Part shown: in pieces, positions 1 to 6,926 of the stretch
How the letters are laid out: every line of letters begins with the position of its first letter
Numbering within the stretch: the stretch's first letter is position 1
DNA from: a virus
Direction: 5' to 3' (one strand)
DNA length: 26,496 bases
IMG/VR virus record: IMGVR_UViG_3300006071_000080
Span: 1-26,496 of that record
Notes under the pieces: generated by a model
The model's input: the letters and a program-made list of their open reading frames with translations, nothing else
What the model was told of the DNA's origin: nothing
The model's database searches: none
Program-made: the position numbers and the translations under genes

Positions 1-1380
1 GAGAGCCGGTTTGCAGAAGGGTCAGATTTCTTCAAGCGCCTAGAACTGGCTGGCCTAGAGGTTGTGGACAAGCGCCCAAGCTACAAGCGTTCCGTCAAGT
101 GGAAGAAATTGACCGCCATTGAGGTGATTGAAGAGCGCGAATGGCCAGGCACTTACATTCCTGTCGTTCCTGTTTATGGTCGCCATGTGGTGATTGGGGA
201 CAAAAAGAAGAAGTTCGGCATGGTACGCCACGCCAAAGATGCACAACGGATGTACAACTTCTGGCAGACAACCATCACGGAATCTGTCGCGCTGGCTCCA
301 AAGGCCAAGTGGATAATGGCAGAAGGCCAAGACGAAGGCCACGAGAACGAATGGGCTGGCGCTAACGTCAAATCCTACCCCCTGCTGCGTTACAAACAGA
401 CCGACATTGACGGACAACCAGCGCCACCGCCACAACGCTTGCAGCCTGAGCCACCACCCGCTGGAGTAATGGCTGCTGCCGAGACGATTAATCAGGATAT
501 TGCAACGCTGATGGGCATCTTTGACCCAAGCCAGCAATTGCCGGGCAATATCTCCGGTAAGGCGCTAAACGGCCAGCAGCAACAGGTTGACCTAACTAAC
601 TTTGACTTCTACGACAACCTAACCAAGTCAATCCAGCACACCGGCAAGATTATTTTGGACCTGATCCCGCATATTTATGACTCTTACAGGGTCATGCGTA
701 TCATCGGCAGCGACGGAAAACCCGACTTAGTTGGCATTAATGAGCCACAACAGGACGAACAGGGTGTATATAAAGTCATGCACGACATGAGCGTGGGCAA
801 ATACGATGTGGTGATGGACACAGGACCAGGCTACAACAGTAAGCGCCAAGAAGCCGTGGAATCAATGGTGGATATGCTCAAGGTTGACCCTGCGCTCATG
901 CAGCAGGCTGGTGACCTTATTTTTAGGAACATGGATTTCCCTGGCGCAGACATCATTGCTGACCGCCTCGCAGCAGCTAACCCGCTGGCGCAGATTGACG
1001 ATAAATCGCCCATCCCGCCACAGGTGCAGATGCAACTCAAGCAAGCGCAGGCTCAGGTCCAGCAGATGCAGCAGCAAATGCAACAAATGCAACTGGCCAT
1101 GAAGCAGCGTTCAGACATTGAACAGGTCAAGCAAGATGCCGAGACCAAGCGCGAACTAATGCGGGTTACCGCCAAGGCCCACGACATTGAAATGCGTGAT
1201 GCGGAACGCCATACGGACATGAAACTGCGGACAGATACTGCGGCACACGATACCGTGCTGAAAACCCAGACGCAGATTGAAATCGAGCATATTAAGGCGC
1301 AATTGGCGCTAATGTTGGCGGGTATTGATCGATTGTCTACAAAAGAAGCGGAAAGCGAAGCAATAGAACGCGCAATATAA
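1..1380 (+). CDS. P22-like portal protein, C-terminal part (5' end outside window)
   Basis: The reading frame is open from the first base, so this is the last 459 codons of a larger gene. The portal is the dodecameric ring at one capsid vertex through which DNA is packaged and ejected. Assignment rests on overall resemblance to the P22 portal family: a proline-rich linker (frame residues about 139-155), the stretch around NQDIATLMGIFDPSQQLPG, and a glutamine-rich helical C-terminus (about 340-459, runs of QQMQQQMQQMQ) like the helical barrel of P22 gp1. Genes for scaffold and coat follow, the same order as in P22. P22 portal is about 725 aa, so roughly the first third is missing here. The ATG-like start at 64 (a GTG) is only a window-edge artefact. 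Confidence 0.9.
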   Translation, partial: ESRFAEGSDFFKRLELAGLEVVDKRPSYKRSVKWKKLTAIEVIEEREWPGTYIPVVPVYGRHVVIGDKKKKFGMVRHAKDAQRMYNFWQTTITESVALAPKAKWIMAEGQDEGHENEWAGANVKSYPLLRYKQTDIDGQPAPPPQRLQPEPPPAGVMAAAETINQDIATLMGIFDPSQQLPGNISGKALNGQQQQVDLTNFDFYDNLTKSIQHTGKIILDLIPHIYDSYRVMRIIGSDGKPDLVGINEPQQDEQGVYKVMHDMSVGKYDVVMDTGPGYNSKRQEAVESMVDMLKVDPALMQQAGDLIFRNMDFPGADIIADRLAAANPLAQIDDKSPIPPQVQMQLKQAQAQVQQMQQQMQQMQLAMKQRSDIEQVKQDAETKRELMRVTAKAHDIEMRDAERHTDMKLRTDTAAHDTVLKTQTQIEIEHIKAQLALMLAGIDRLSTKEAESEAIERAI

Positions 1381-1383
1381 ATT

Positions 1384-1437
1384 TGTGGTATAAACCACAC
1401 AACCTTACCAGTTAGGTATTAACTGGGTTTATTTCTT
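1384..1437 (+). promoter_or_regulatory. Two tandem hairpins between portal and scaffold genes
   Basis: Hairpin 1 pairs TGTGGT (1384-1389) with ACCACA (1394-1399) around a 4-base loop. Hairpin 2 pairs CCAGTTA (1408-1414) with TAACTGG (1420-1426) around GGTAT and is followed by a T-rich stretch, GTTTATTTCTT (1427-1437). The scaffold Shine-Dalgarno lies directly after. The second hairpin could be a weak terminator, an RNA processing site, or a structure influencing scaffold translation. The sequence shows the pairing but not the function. Confidence 0.5.
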
Positions 1438-1447
1438 GAGGAAACTC

Positions 1448-2344
1448 ATGTCAAGTGAAAAAGAAGCCGGTCAAGTATTGACTAGCGAGAATGCAGCAGA
1501 TTTTTATTCGAACAAACTTGGATTAGCTGACGAAACACAAACTCCCGTGGCTGAAGAATCAGAGCCGGTAGAGGACGTTGAGCAGAGTGATACAAGCGAA
1601 CAAGAAGATGCAAAACCAACAGAAGAGCGAAAACAGAATCCGAAAATCGAGAAAAGGTTTTCAGAAATAACCAAGCAACGTGAACTGGCGCGGCAAGAAG
1701 CGGCACGGGAGCGCGAAGCAAGGGAAAAGCTGGAAGCTGAAGTAGCGGAGTTGCGAAAGCAGGGCAAGCCTCCAGAGGCCAAGCAGGTAGACGCAAAGCC
1801 TCAGCCGTCTCAATTTACCGATGCCTTTGAATTTGCAGAGGCATTAGCTGATTGGTCTGCTGAACAAGCATTGATTAGGCGAGATAAGGAAGACGCTGAA
1901 CGCAGGGCAGATGCCGAACGGCAGAAAGTAATTTCTAGCTGGACGACAAAGGTTGCAGCAGCGAAGGCAGATATTCCTGATTTCGACGATATGGTTGCAT
2001 CAAGTAGCGTTGCGGTAAGTGACGCAATCCGAGATGCTATTTTGGAAAGTGACGTGGGACCACAAATCCTGTATCACCTTGCAAAAGATGACGACGTTGC
2101 AAAACGTATTACATCCATGTCACCCAATGCTGCACTACGCGAGATTGGGAAACTAGAGGCAAGGTTTGAGAAGCAAACTGAGACCAAGCCAAGCGAACCT
2201 GTTGTTAGAACTAAAGCAAAACCGCCGATCAACCCGATTCGCAGCGCATCGAGTTCAGCAGAGGCTGGTGTGGACGCAAATGGACAATTCCACGGCAGTT
2301 ATCAGGCATGGAAAGAGCAACGCAAAGCAGGGAAGATTCGGTAA
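1448..2344 (+). CDS. Scaffolding protein, P22 gp8-like by position and composition
   Basis: Predicted 298-aa internal scaffold that guides coat assembly into a procapsid and then leaves. The start at ATG 1448 follows a GAGGAAA Shine-Dalgarno (about 1438-1444); a TTG at 1436 would put the ribosome site inside the gene. The protein is highly charged: an acidic N-terminal third, a Lys/Arg/Glu coiled-coil-like segment (about residues 70-115), then mixed helices, ending with a basic tail (WKEQRKAGKIR). P22 gp8 is 303 aa and also ends in a basic helix-turn-helix that binds coat. I cannot see a diagnostic sequence motif, so the call relies on size, charge pattern and its place between portal and coat. 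Confidence 0.8.
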   Translation: MSSEKEAGQVLTSENAADFYSNKLGLADETQTPVAEESEPVEDVEQSDTSEQEDAKPTEERKQNPKIEKRFSEITKQRELARQEAAREREAREKLEAEVAELRKQGKPPEAKQVDAKPQPSQFTDAFEFAEALADWSAEQALIRRDKEDAERRADAERQKVISSWTTKVAAAKADIPDFDDMVASSSVAVSDAIRDAILESDVGPQILYHLAKDDDVAKRITSMSPNAALREIGKLEARFEKQTETKPSEPVVRTKAKPPINPIRSASSSAEAGVDANGQFHGSYQAWKEQRKAGKIR

Positions 2345-2374
2345 CCATGTTTCTTAATCTTAGGAGTATTCCAA

Positions 2375-3607
2375 ATGGCAAATAACTTGCTAACCATTAG
2401 CAAGATCACCAATGAAGCATTGATGGTCTTGGAAAATGAATTGACTTTCACCTCGGAAGTTGACCGTAATTACGACGACCAGTTCGCCGTTGTTGGTGCA
2501 AAAATCGGTAACACCGTTAACGTCCGTAAGCCTGGTCGTTTCATCGGTACTACCGGCCCTGCTTTGAACGTTGAAGATTTCAACGAATCTAGCGTGCCTG
2601 TGACTCTGTCGACGCAATTCCACGTTGACACTCAGTTCACCACGCCAGACCTCGCCTTGTCGTTGGATATGTTCTCTAGCCGTGTTCTGAAACCCGCAGT
2701 TGCAGCAATCGCTAACAAGATTGACCGTGACGGTTTGGCTATGGCTACTTTGAACACCGCCAACATCGTTGGAACCGCTGGTACGCCTCCCACAGGTCTG
2801 ATTACTTATCTGACCGCTGGTGCTTACCTCGATTCCGAAGGCGCTCCTCGCGATGGTCGTCGTTCGGTTATTGTTGAGCCGTTCACCTCTGCAACTATTG
2901 TTGACAGCCTCAAGGGCCTCTTTGTGCCTCAAGAAGCTATCGGAGAACAGTACCGCAAGGGCTTGATGGGTCGTGATTCCGCTGGAGTGAACTGGAAATT
3001 GGACCAGAACGTTGTGTCGCAAACTTTTGGTAGCTGGTCTGCAAACACCATCGCCATCAACGTGACCACCGCAACTGGTTTCTTGACCTCTGGCTGGTCT
3101 CAGTTCTCGACGTTGTCTATGACGGCTTCTGCTGCCTCTACGCTCAATGCTGGTGACGTGTTCACTATCCCTGGCGTGTATGCAGTCAACCCACAAAACC
3201 GTCAGTCTTACGGCAAGCTGCGTAACTTCGTCGTTATGTCTACGACTACCGTTGGAACTGGTGCTACCTCGGTGCAAGTTAGCCCCGCTATCATCACCGC
3301 TGGCCAATTCCAGAATGTAAGCGTTACATCTACTGGTTCTCAGAATATCACGGCGTTTAACAACACCGGCGTGGCTTCTCCGCAAAATATCATGTCACAC
3401 AGGCATGCTTTTACGTTGGCAGTTGCTGACCTCGAGCTGCCCGACGGGGTCCATTTTGCTGGTCGTGCAAGCGATAAAGAAATTGGCCTGTCTATGCGTG
3501 TGGTCCGTCAGTACACAATTAACAACGATTCGATCCCGACTCGTTTGGATGTACTGTATGGATGGGCGCCACTCTACCCTGAGTTGGCTTGCCGCATCGC
3601 TAGCTAA
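2375..3607 (+). CDS. Major capsid (coat) protein, P22 gp5-like
   Basis: A 410-aa protein that forms the icosahedral shell. The N-terminus (MANNLLTISKITNEALMVL, then a VGAKIGNTVNVRKPGRF-like segment) matches the P22 coat family pattern, and the length is near the 430 aa of P22 gp5. Family knowledge predicts an HK97 fold with an extra I-domain; the stretch around residues 225-325, including NAGDVFTIPGVYAVNPQNRQ, is the likely equivalent. ATG 2375 follows TAGGAG (2361-2366). Codon use is strongly biased to C-ending codons, consistent with high expression. A hairpin terminator follows. The long antisense frame over this gene is a by-product of that codon bias. Confidence 0.92.
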   Translation: MANNLLTISKITNEALMVLENELTFTSEVDRNYDDQFAVVGAKIGNTVNVRKPGRFIGTTGPALNVEDFNESSVPVTLSTQFHVDTQFTTPDLALSLDMFSSRVLKPAVAAIANKIDRDGLAMATLNTANIVGTAGTPPTGLITYLTAGAYLDSEGAPRDGRRSVIVEPFTSATIVDSLKGLFVPQEAIGEQYRKGLMGRDSAGVNWKLDQNVVSQTFGSWSANTIAINVTTATGFLTSGWSQFSTLSMTASAASTLNAGDVFTIPGVYAVNPQNRQSYGKLRNFVVMSTTTVGTGATSVQVSPAIITAGQFQNVSVTSTGSQNITAFNNTGVASPQNIMSHRHAFTLAVADLELPDGVHFAGRASDKEIGLSMRVVRQYTINNDSIPTRLDVLYGWAPLYPELACRIAS

Positions 3608-3615
3608 ACCTGAAT

Positions 3616-3646
3616 GGGGCCTCGGCCCCGTTTAATAACTTTTTTT
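3616..3646 (+). terminator. Hairpin with T-run after the coat gene
   Basis: GGGGC (3616-3620) pairs with GCCCC (3625-3629) around CTCG, and a run of seven T follows at 3640-3646. About ten bases separate stem and T-run, so termination is probably partial. Its place after the most abundant protein suggests it lowers transcription of later genes. The Shine-Dalgarno of the next gene sits immediately after the T-run. Confidence 0.6.
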
Positions 3647-3658
3647 AAGGAACTTATC

Positions 3659-4102
3659 ATGGCTAATCCCGGACCGGCAGTAACTAATACTACCCACCCC
3701 CAAGGCGCTACTACCGCCACCACCCTGCGTCTCATTGGCACGATCAAGAACGTGACCGCTAACGCCACCGGAAACTACGCTTTCCAAGTGGTCAATAGCA
3801 CCGTTTATCTGCCTCAGAGCCTTATTGTGACCAACCTCAACGCTGCTGGCGCATCTGTCACGCCTACCGGCCTGGCACTCGGTGTGGCCACGACTTCTGG
3901 TGGTTCTAGCTTGTTTGGCGCAATTACGGCCTCTCAACTCAGCACCCCTCAAGGCGTGTCGCTGGTAGCTGCATCGTCGTCTGCAACCGCTGCTACGGTA
4001 CAAAACCTGTACTTGAACGTGACCGCTGCTCTGTCTACCCCTGTGGCTGGCGCTACGTTTGACGTTTATATCTACGGCTACGACTTCAGCGTACCGTTCT
4101 AA
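3659..4102 (+). CDS. Small virion-associated protein candidate, unknown function
   Basis: I do not recognise this 147-aa protein. The start ATG 3659 has AAGG at 3647-3650; the frame can be extended upstream to 3614, but that would run back through the coat terminator. It is rich in Thr, Ala, Ser, Val and Asn, nearly lacks charged residues after the first 35, and ends with an aromatic tail (DVYIYGYDFSVPF), suggesting a beta-rich structural protein. Sitting directly after coat and enclosed between two terminators, with codon bias like coat, it may be an abundant capsid decoration protein. That role is inferred only from context and composition. Confidence 0.75.
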   Translation: MANPGPAVTNTTHPQGATTATTLRLIGTIKNVTANATGNYAFQVVNSTVYLPQSLIVTNLNAAGASVTPTGLALGVATTSGGSSLFGAITASQLSTPQGVSLVAASSSATAATVQNLYLNVTAALSTPVAGATFDVYIYGYDFSVPF

Positions 4103-4123
4103 ACTGATGTAAGCAGGAAGAAG

Positions 4124-4151
4124 GCCGTCCTCACAAGGGATGGCTTTTTTT
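4124..4151 (+). terminator. Intrinsic terminator
   Basis: GCCGTCC (4124-4130) pairs with GGATGGC (4138-4144), including one G-U pair, around a 7-base loop. Seven T follow directly (4145-4151), then CTTTT. This is the best-formed rightward terminator in the window and closes a coat plus small-protein unit. Confidence 0.8.
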
Positions 4152-4192
4152 CTTTTCGGGTTACAATTTCTCACCTTTTCAAAGGAATCAAT

Positions 4193-4519
4193 ATGTCTTC
4201 TACGACCATCACCCGTGGTAATTCCCACGAAACTTTTTACATCGCTCCTAGCCTTGCACCTACTGCCGTTGCTGCTTACACCAGTTCGGTGCAGACGTTT
4301 AACGTGCCTGGCCTCCAAACCTCTGACCTCATTTTGGTCATTGGCGCTATTGGTGTCCAAACCGTGGGTATTGTTCCCGGCGAAGCTGATTGCTACACAA
4401 ACGGCGTTCTTTCGGTTCAATTTTTAAATGCTACAAATGCAAGTGCTACACCAGCACAAGGCGCGTATGCAATTCAAATCGTCCGCGCTGAAGGTCCTTT
4501 GCCTACGACTGCCGTCTAA
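4193..4519 (+). CDS. Small structural protein candidate, unknown function
   Basis: I do not recognise this 108-aa protein. ATG 4193 has an AAAGGAA ribosome site (about 4180-4186) and lies just beyond a strong terminator. The composition is beta-rich with few charges. Two recognisable features are a QTFNVPGLQTSDLILVIGA segment (about residues 34-52) and a conserved-looking QFLNATNASATPAQGAY stretch near the C-terminus, a pattern I associate with small head-fibre or decoration proteins of aquatic phages; that is an impression, not a family assignment. Its stop is two bases before the next ATG, so the pair is probably translated together. Confidence 0.75.
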   Translation: MSSTTITRGNSHETFYIAPSLAPTAVAAYTSSVQTFNVPGLQTSDLILVIGAIGVQTVGIVPGEADCYTNGVLSVQFLNATNASATPAQGAYAIQIVRAEGPLPTTAV

Positions 4520-4521
4520 TC

Positions 4522-4875
4522 ATGGCTAACACCTCCGTTCTCCGTTTGGCTGGTCAGACTCTCGGCTTGTCCGTGACGACTAGCGCACATTCGGCGGTGG
4601 CATTGGTAACAAATACGACTGACCAGGCTAACTACGTCTCCCTGCTGAACACCGGCACGGGTAGCGTGGCTATCAAATTAAGTCAAATTTCTACTGATGT
4701 TGCCGCAGTACCGGGCGACGGCACTTTTGGGGATTTCGTACTGCCAGCAGTAATGGAAGTTCCAATCGTGCTCGCTTGTCCCGTTATTAACAACCAGTTG
4801 CCCTGCTACGTTACCGCAAAGAGCGTATCGGGGACTAACTTGGTGTATGTGACACCTTTGGTCGATCAATCGTAA
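4522..4875 (+). CDS. Small structural protein candidate, unknown function
   Basis: I do not recognise this 117-aa protein. It starts two bases after the preceding stop and has no strong ribosome site of its own, which points to translational coupling. It is rich in Val, Thr, Ser and Leu and looks like a beta-sandwich: LLNTGTGSVAIKLSQ (about residues 40-54) resembles the N-terminal strands of small virion proteins, and PVINNQLPCYVTAKSVSGTN gives a likely C-terminal strand pair. Together with the two preceding small genes it forms a trio between coat and tail fibres, a position where decoration or head-tail proteins are plausible. Terminator-like hairpin follows at once. Confidence 0.72.
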   Translation: MANTSVLRLAGQTLGLSVTTSAHSAVALVTNTTDQANYVSLLNTGTGSVAIKLSQISTDVAAVPGDGTFGDFVLPAVMEVPIVLACPVINNQLPCYVTAKSVSGTNLVYVTPLVDQS

Positions 4876-4881
4876 AAAATT

Positions 4882-4908
4882 CAGCCCTAGGAAACTAGGG
4901 TTGTTTTT
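4882..4908 (+). terminator. Intrinsic terminator overlapping the tail-fibre ribosome site
   Basis: CAGCCCTAG (4882-4890) pairs with CTAGGGTTG (4895-4903) over nine base pairs (one G-U) with a GAAA tetraloop, followed by five T (4904-4908). The next gene's ATG begins at 4909. The only Shine-Dalgarno-like bases for that gene, AGGG (4897-4900), are in the 3' arm. The element can thus act as a terminator and, on read-through RNA, mask the ribosome site. Confidence 0.78.
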
Positions 4909-6915
4909 ATGGCGACAAACACCAACATTAACATACCGCAATCCCCCTTTCTGGATGGCTTAACAGGTCGCCCAGCTAGGGAATGGATGCTATGGTTAAT
5001 GTCGCCATCAATCATTCAGCTAACAACGGCAAATGCACTTGGCGTAACGTCTGGCGGCACAGGGTTAACCACAATACCAACCAACGGGCAATTTCTGATT
5101 GGTAACGGAACCGGCTACACATTAAATACGCTTGGCTACGGCGCTGGAATCTCGGTCACCAATGGCAGCGGGACAATCACGGTTGCAAACACCGGCGTAT
5201 TGTCAAACATTGCGGGAACGGGCATTTCGGTCTCTAGCGCAACAGGCAACGTCACGGTATCAAATACGGGCGTTTTAACGTTCTCTGGCGGCTCCACAGG
5301 GCTTACCCCTGCCACGGCTACTAACGGCGCTATAACGCTGGCTGGAACGCTTGCAATCGCCTCTGGTGGCACTAACGGTTCGGCATCTCCTACGGCTGGC
5401 GCTATTGCCTACGGAACTGGCACGGCTTATGGTTTTACCCTTGCGGGAACTACAAACCAAGCATTGTTGTCTACCGGCGCAGGCACTCCAACATGGAACA
5501 CATTAACTAGCGGCAGTTCAATTCTGTACGGTAATGGGTCTGGCCTTTTTAGCAACGTAACAATTGGGTCTGGCGTTTCTTTTGCCGGTGGTGTGTTAAG
5601 CGCCACGGGTACTGGCGGTACGGTCACATCGGTAACAGCCACCACGCCTTTGGCATCTAGCGGCGGTACAACGCCTAATCTGACAATTCAGCAATCCAGC
5701 GCCAGCCAAGCCGGTTACTTGTCAGCGGCAGATTGGTCAACCTTCAATGGTAAACAGCCAGCAGGAACCTACGTTAACTCCGTTACCGGAACTTCGCCCG
5801 TGGTGTCGTCTGGTGGAGTAAATCCTGCAATCAGTATGCCTGCCGCCACTACGTTGGTGAACGGCTACCTGACCAGCACGGATTGGAACACGTTCAACAA
5901 CAAGCAACCGGCTGGCACTTACGTTAACTCGGTAAGCGGCACATCTGGTCGCATTACTTCTACGGGCGGCGTAACGCCTGTTATAGACCTTGCTAGTGGC
6001 ATTGCCACGCCTGGAACAACTGGCTCATCAACGCTAGTGCCAGTCATAACAATTGACACTTATGGCCGCGTGACCAGCATCACCACTGCTGCGAACCCCC
6101 AAGGCACGGTGACCTCGGTCAGCGGTACGGGAACTGTCAACGGCATCACCCTGACCGGCACCGTGACAAGCTCAGGTAGCCTGACTCTGGGTGGTACGCT
6201 GGGTGGTATTGGAAACTCGCAGCTCACCAACAGCAGCATTACCATCAATGGAAGTGCAATCAGCCTTGGCGGCTCAGTAAGCGTAGGCACGGTCACCTCA
6301 GTCACCGGAACAGCCCCTGTTGTCTCTTCTGGTGGAACGACTCCAGCAATCAGCATGGCGGCGGCTACCACGTCAACCAATGGCTATTTGACCTCAACTG
6401 ACTGGAACACGTTTAACGGCAAGCAGCCTGCTGGAACTTACGTTACAAGCGTTTCGGTGGTGTCTGCCAACGGCTTTGCTGGCACGGTCACAACTGGAGC
6501 AACGCCAGCTATAACGCTGACAACAACAATTACCGGCCTTCTAAAGGGGAACGGAACCGCCATTTCTGCTGCGGTAGCCAACACAGACTACGTTCCCCTA
6601 TCCACGGTGCTGACCGTAACGGCAGACTATACAATTACAGGTACTGACACCTGGATTATTAACAACAAAACAAGTTCTGCGCTTACTCTTACGTTTCCAG
6701 CCGCATCATCTTGGACTGGTCGATCAATTACAGTCAAAAATTTGCAGACCCAACTGGTAAACTCGGCATCAAGCAATATTGTGCCAATAGGCAGCGCAAC
6801 GGCTGGAACCGCAATTCTTTTGAATGTGGTGGGAAATTGGGCAACAATGGTGTCGGACGGCACTAATTGGGTCATTATGCAAGCAGCATCTAACAACAAC
6901 TTGTTACTGGAATAA
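4909..6915 (+). CDS. Tail fibre protein with internal repeats
   Basis: A 668-aa Gly/Thr/Ser-rich protein. The N-terminus (residues 9-31, PQSPFLDGLTGRPAREW then WLMSP) is a conserved head of phage tail proteins and probably the virion-attachment part. The body is a shaft of GTG-, SGG- and TNTG-rich strands and includes at least three copies of a module of the form W-(S/N)-T-F-N-x-KQPAGTYV, at residues about 276, 326 and 499, each followed by (S/T)SV and then a GTxxxxSSGG-type segment. The last 100 residues (LTFPAASSWTGRS, then VVGNWATMVSDGTNWVIM) look like a compact tip domain. Expected role: a trimeric fibre for host surface binding. Translation starts directly after a terminator. A more specific receptor cannot be read. 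Confidence 0.85.
   Translation: MATNTNINIPQSPFLDGLTGRPAREWMLWLMSPSIIQLTTANALGVTSGGTGLTTIPTNGQFLIGNGTGYTLNTLGYGAGISVTNGSGTITVANTGVLSNIAGTGISVSSATGNVTVSNTGVLTFSGGSTGLTPATATNGAITLAGTLAIASGGTNGSASPTAGAIAYGTGTAYGFTLAGTTNQALLSTGAGTPTWNTLTSGSSILYGNGSGLFSNVTIGSGVSFAGGVLSATGTGGTVTSVTATTPLASSGGTTPNLTIQQSSASQAGYLSAADWSTFNGKQPAGTYVNSVTGTSPVVSSGGVNPAISMPAATTLVNGYLTSTDWNTFNNKQPAGTYVNSVSGTSGRITSTGGVTPVIDLASGIATPGTTGSSTLVPVITIDTYGRVTSITTAANPQGTVTSVSGTGTVNGITLTGTVTSSGSLTLGGTLGGIGNSQLTNSSITINGSAISLGGSVSVGTVTSVTGTAPVVSSGGTTPAISMAAATTSTNGYLTSTDWNTFNGKQPAGTYVTSVSVVSANGFAGTVTTGATPAITLTTTITGLLKGNGTAISAAVANTDYVPLSTVLTVTADYTITGTDTWIINNKTSSALTLTFPAASSWTGRSITVKNLQTQLVNSASSNIVPIGSATAGTAILLNVVGNWATMVSDGTNWVIMQAASNNNLLLE
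5743..6450 (+). repeat. Imperfect coding repeats in the tail fibre gene
   Basis: Three diverged 39-base copies encoding FN(G/N)KQPAGTYV(N/T)S occur at 5743-5781, 5893-5931 and 6412-6450. Larger repeat units around them also share a GTxPVVSSGG...PAISM segment. The copies differ mainly at synonymous positions, so selection on protein sequence rather than recent DNA duplication maintains them. Confidence 0.75.
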
Positions 6916-6926
6916 AAGGAAATCAA

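Noticed and set aside
2390-3385. 331-codon antisense frame over the coat gene
   Set aside because: Mirrors coat codon bias, has no ribosome site, and its protein is Arg/Ser/Thr-rich low-order sequence. Coat family signature on the plus strand is clear.
4162-4167. TACAAT as a possible promoter -10 after the 4124-4151 terminator
   Set aside because: No -35 at 16-18 bases, and one mismatch hexamers are expected by chance in this T-rich stretch.
3632-4420. 262-codon antisense frame over two small structural genes
   Set aside because: Crosses a terminator and two good plus-strand starts; protein has no recognisable pattern.
4909-6915. Repeats as a diversity-generating or phase-variation cassette
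   Set aside because: Copies differ mostly at synonymous sites, no reverse transcriptase or template repeat is present, and no simple-sequence tract that could slip is seen.
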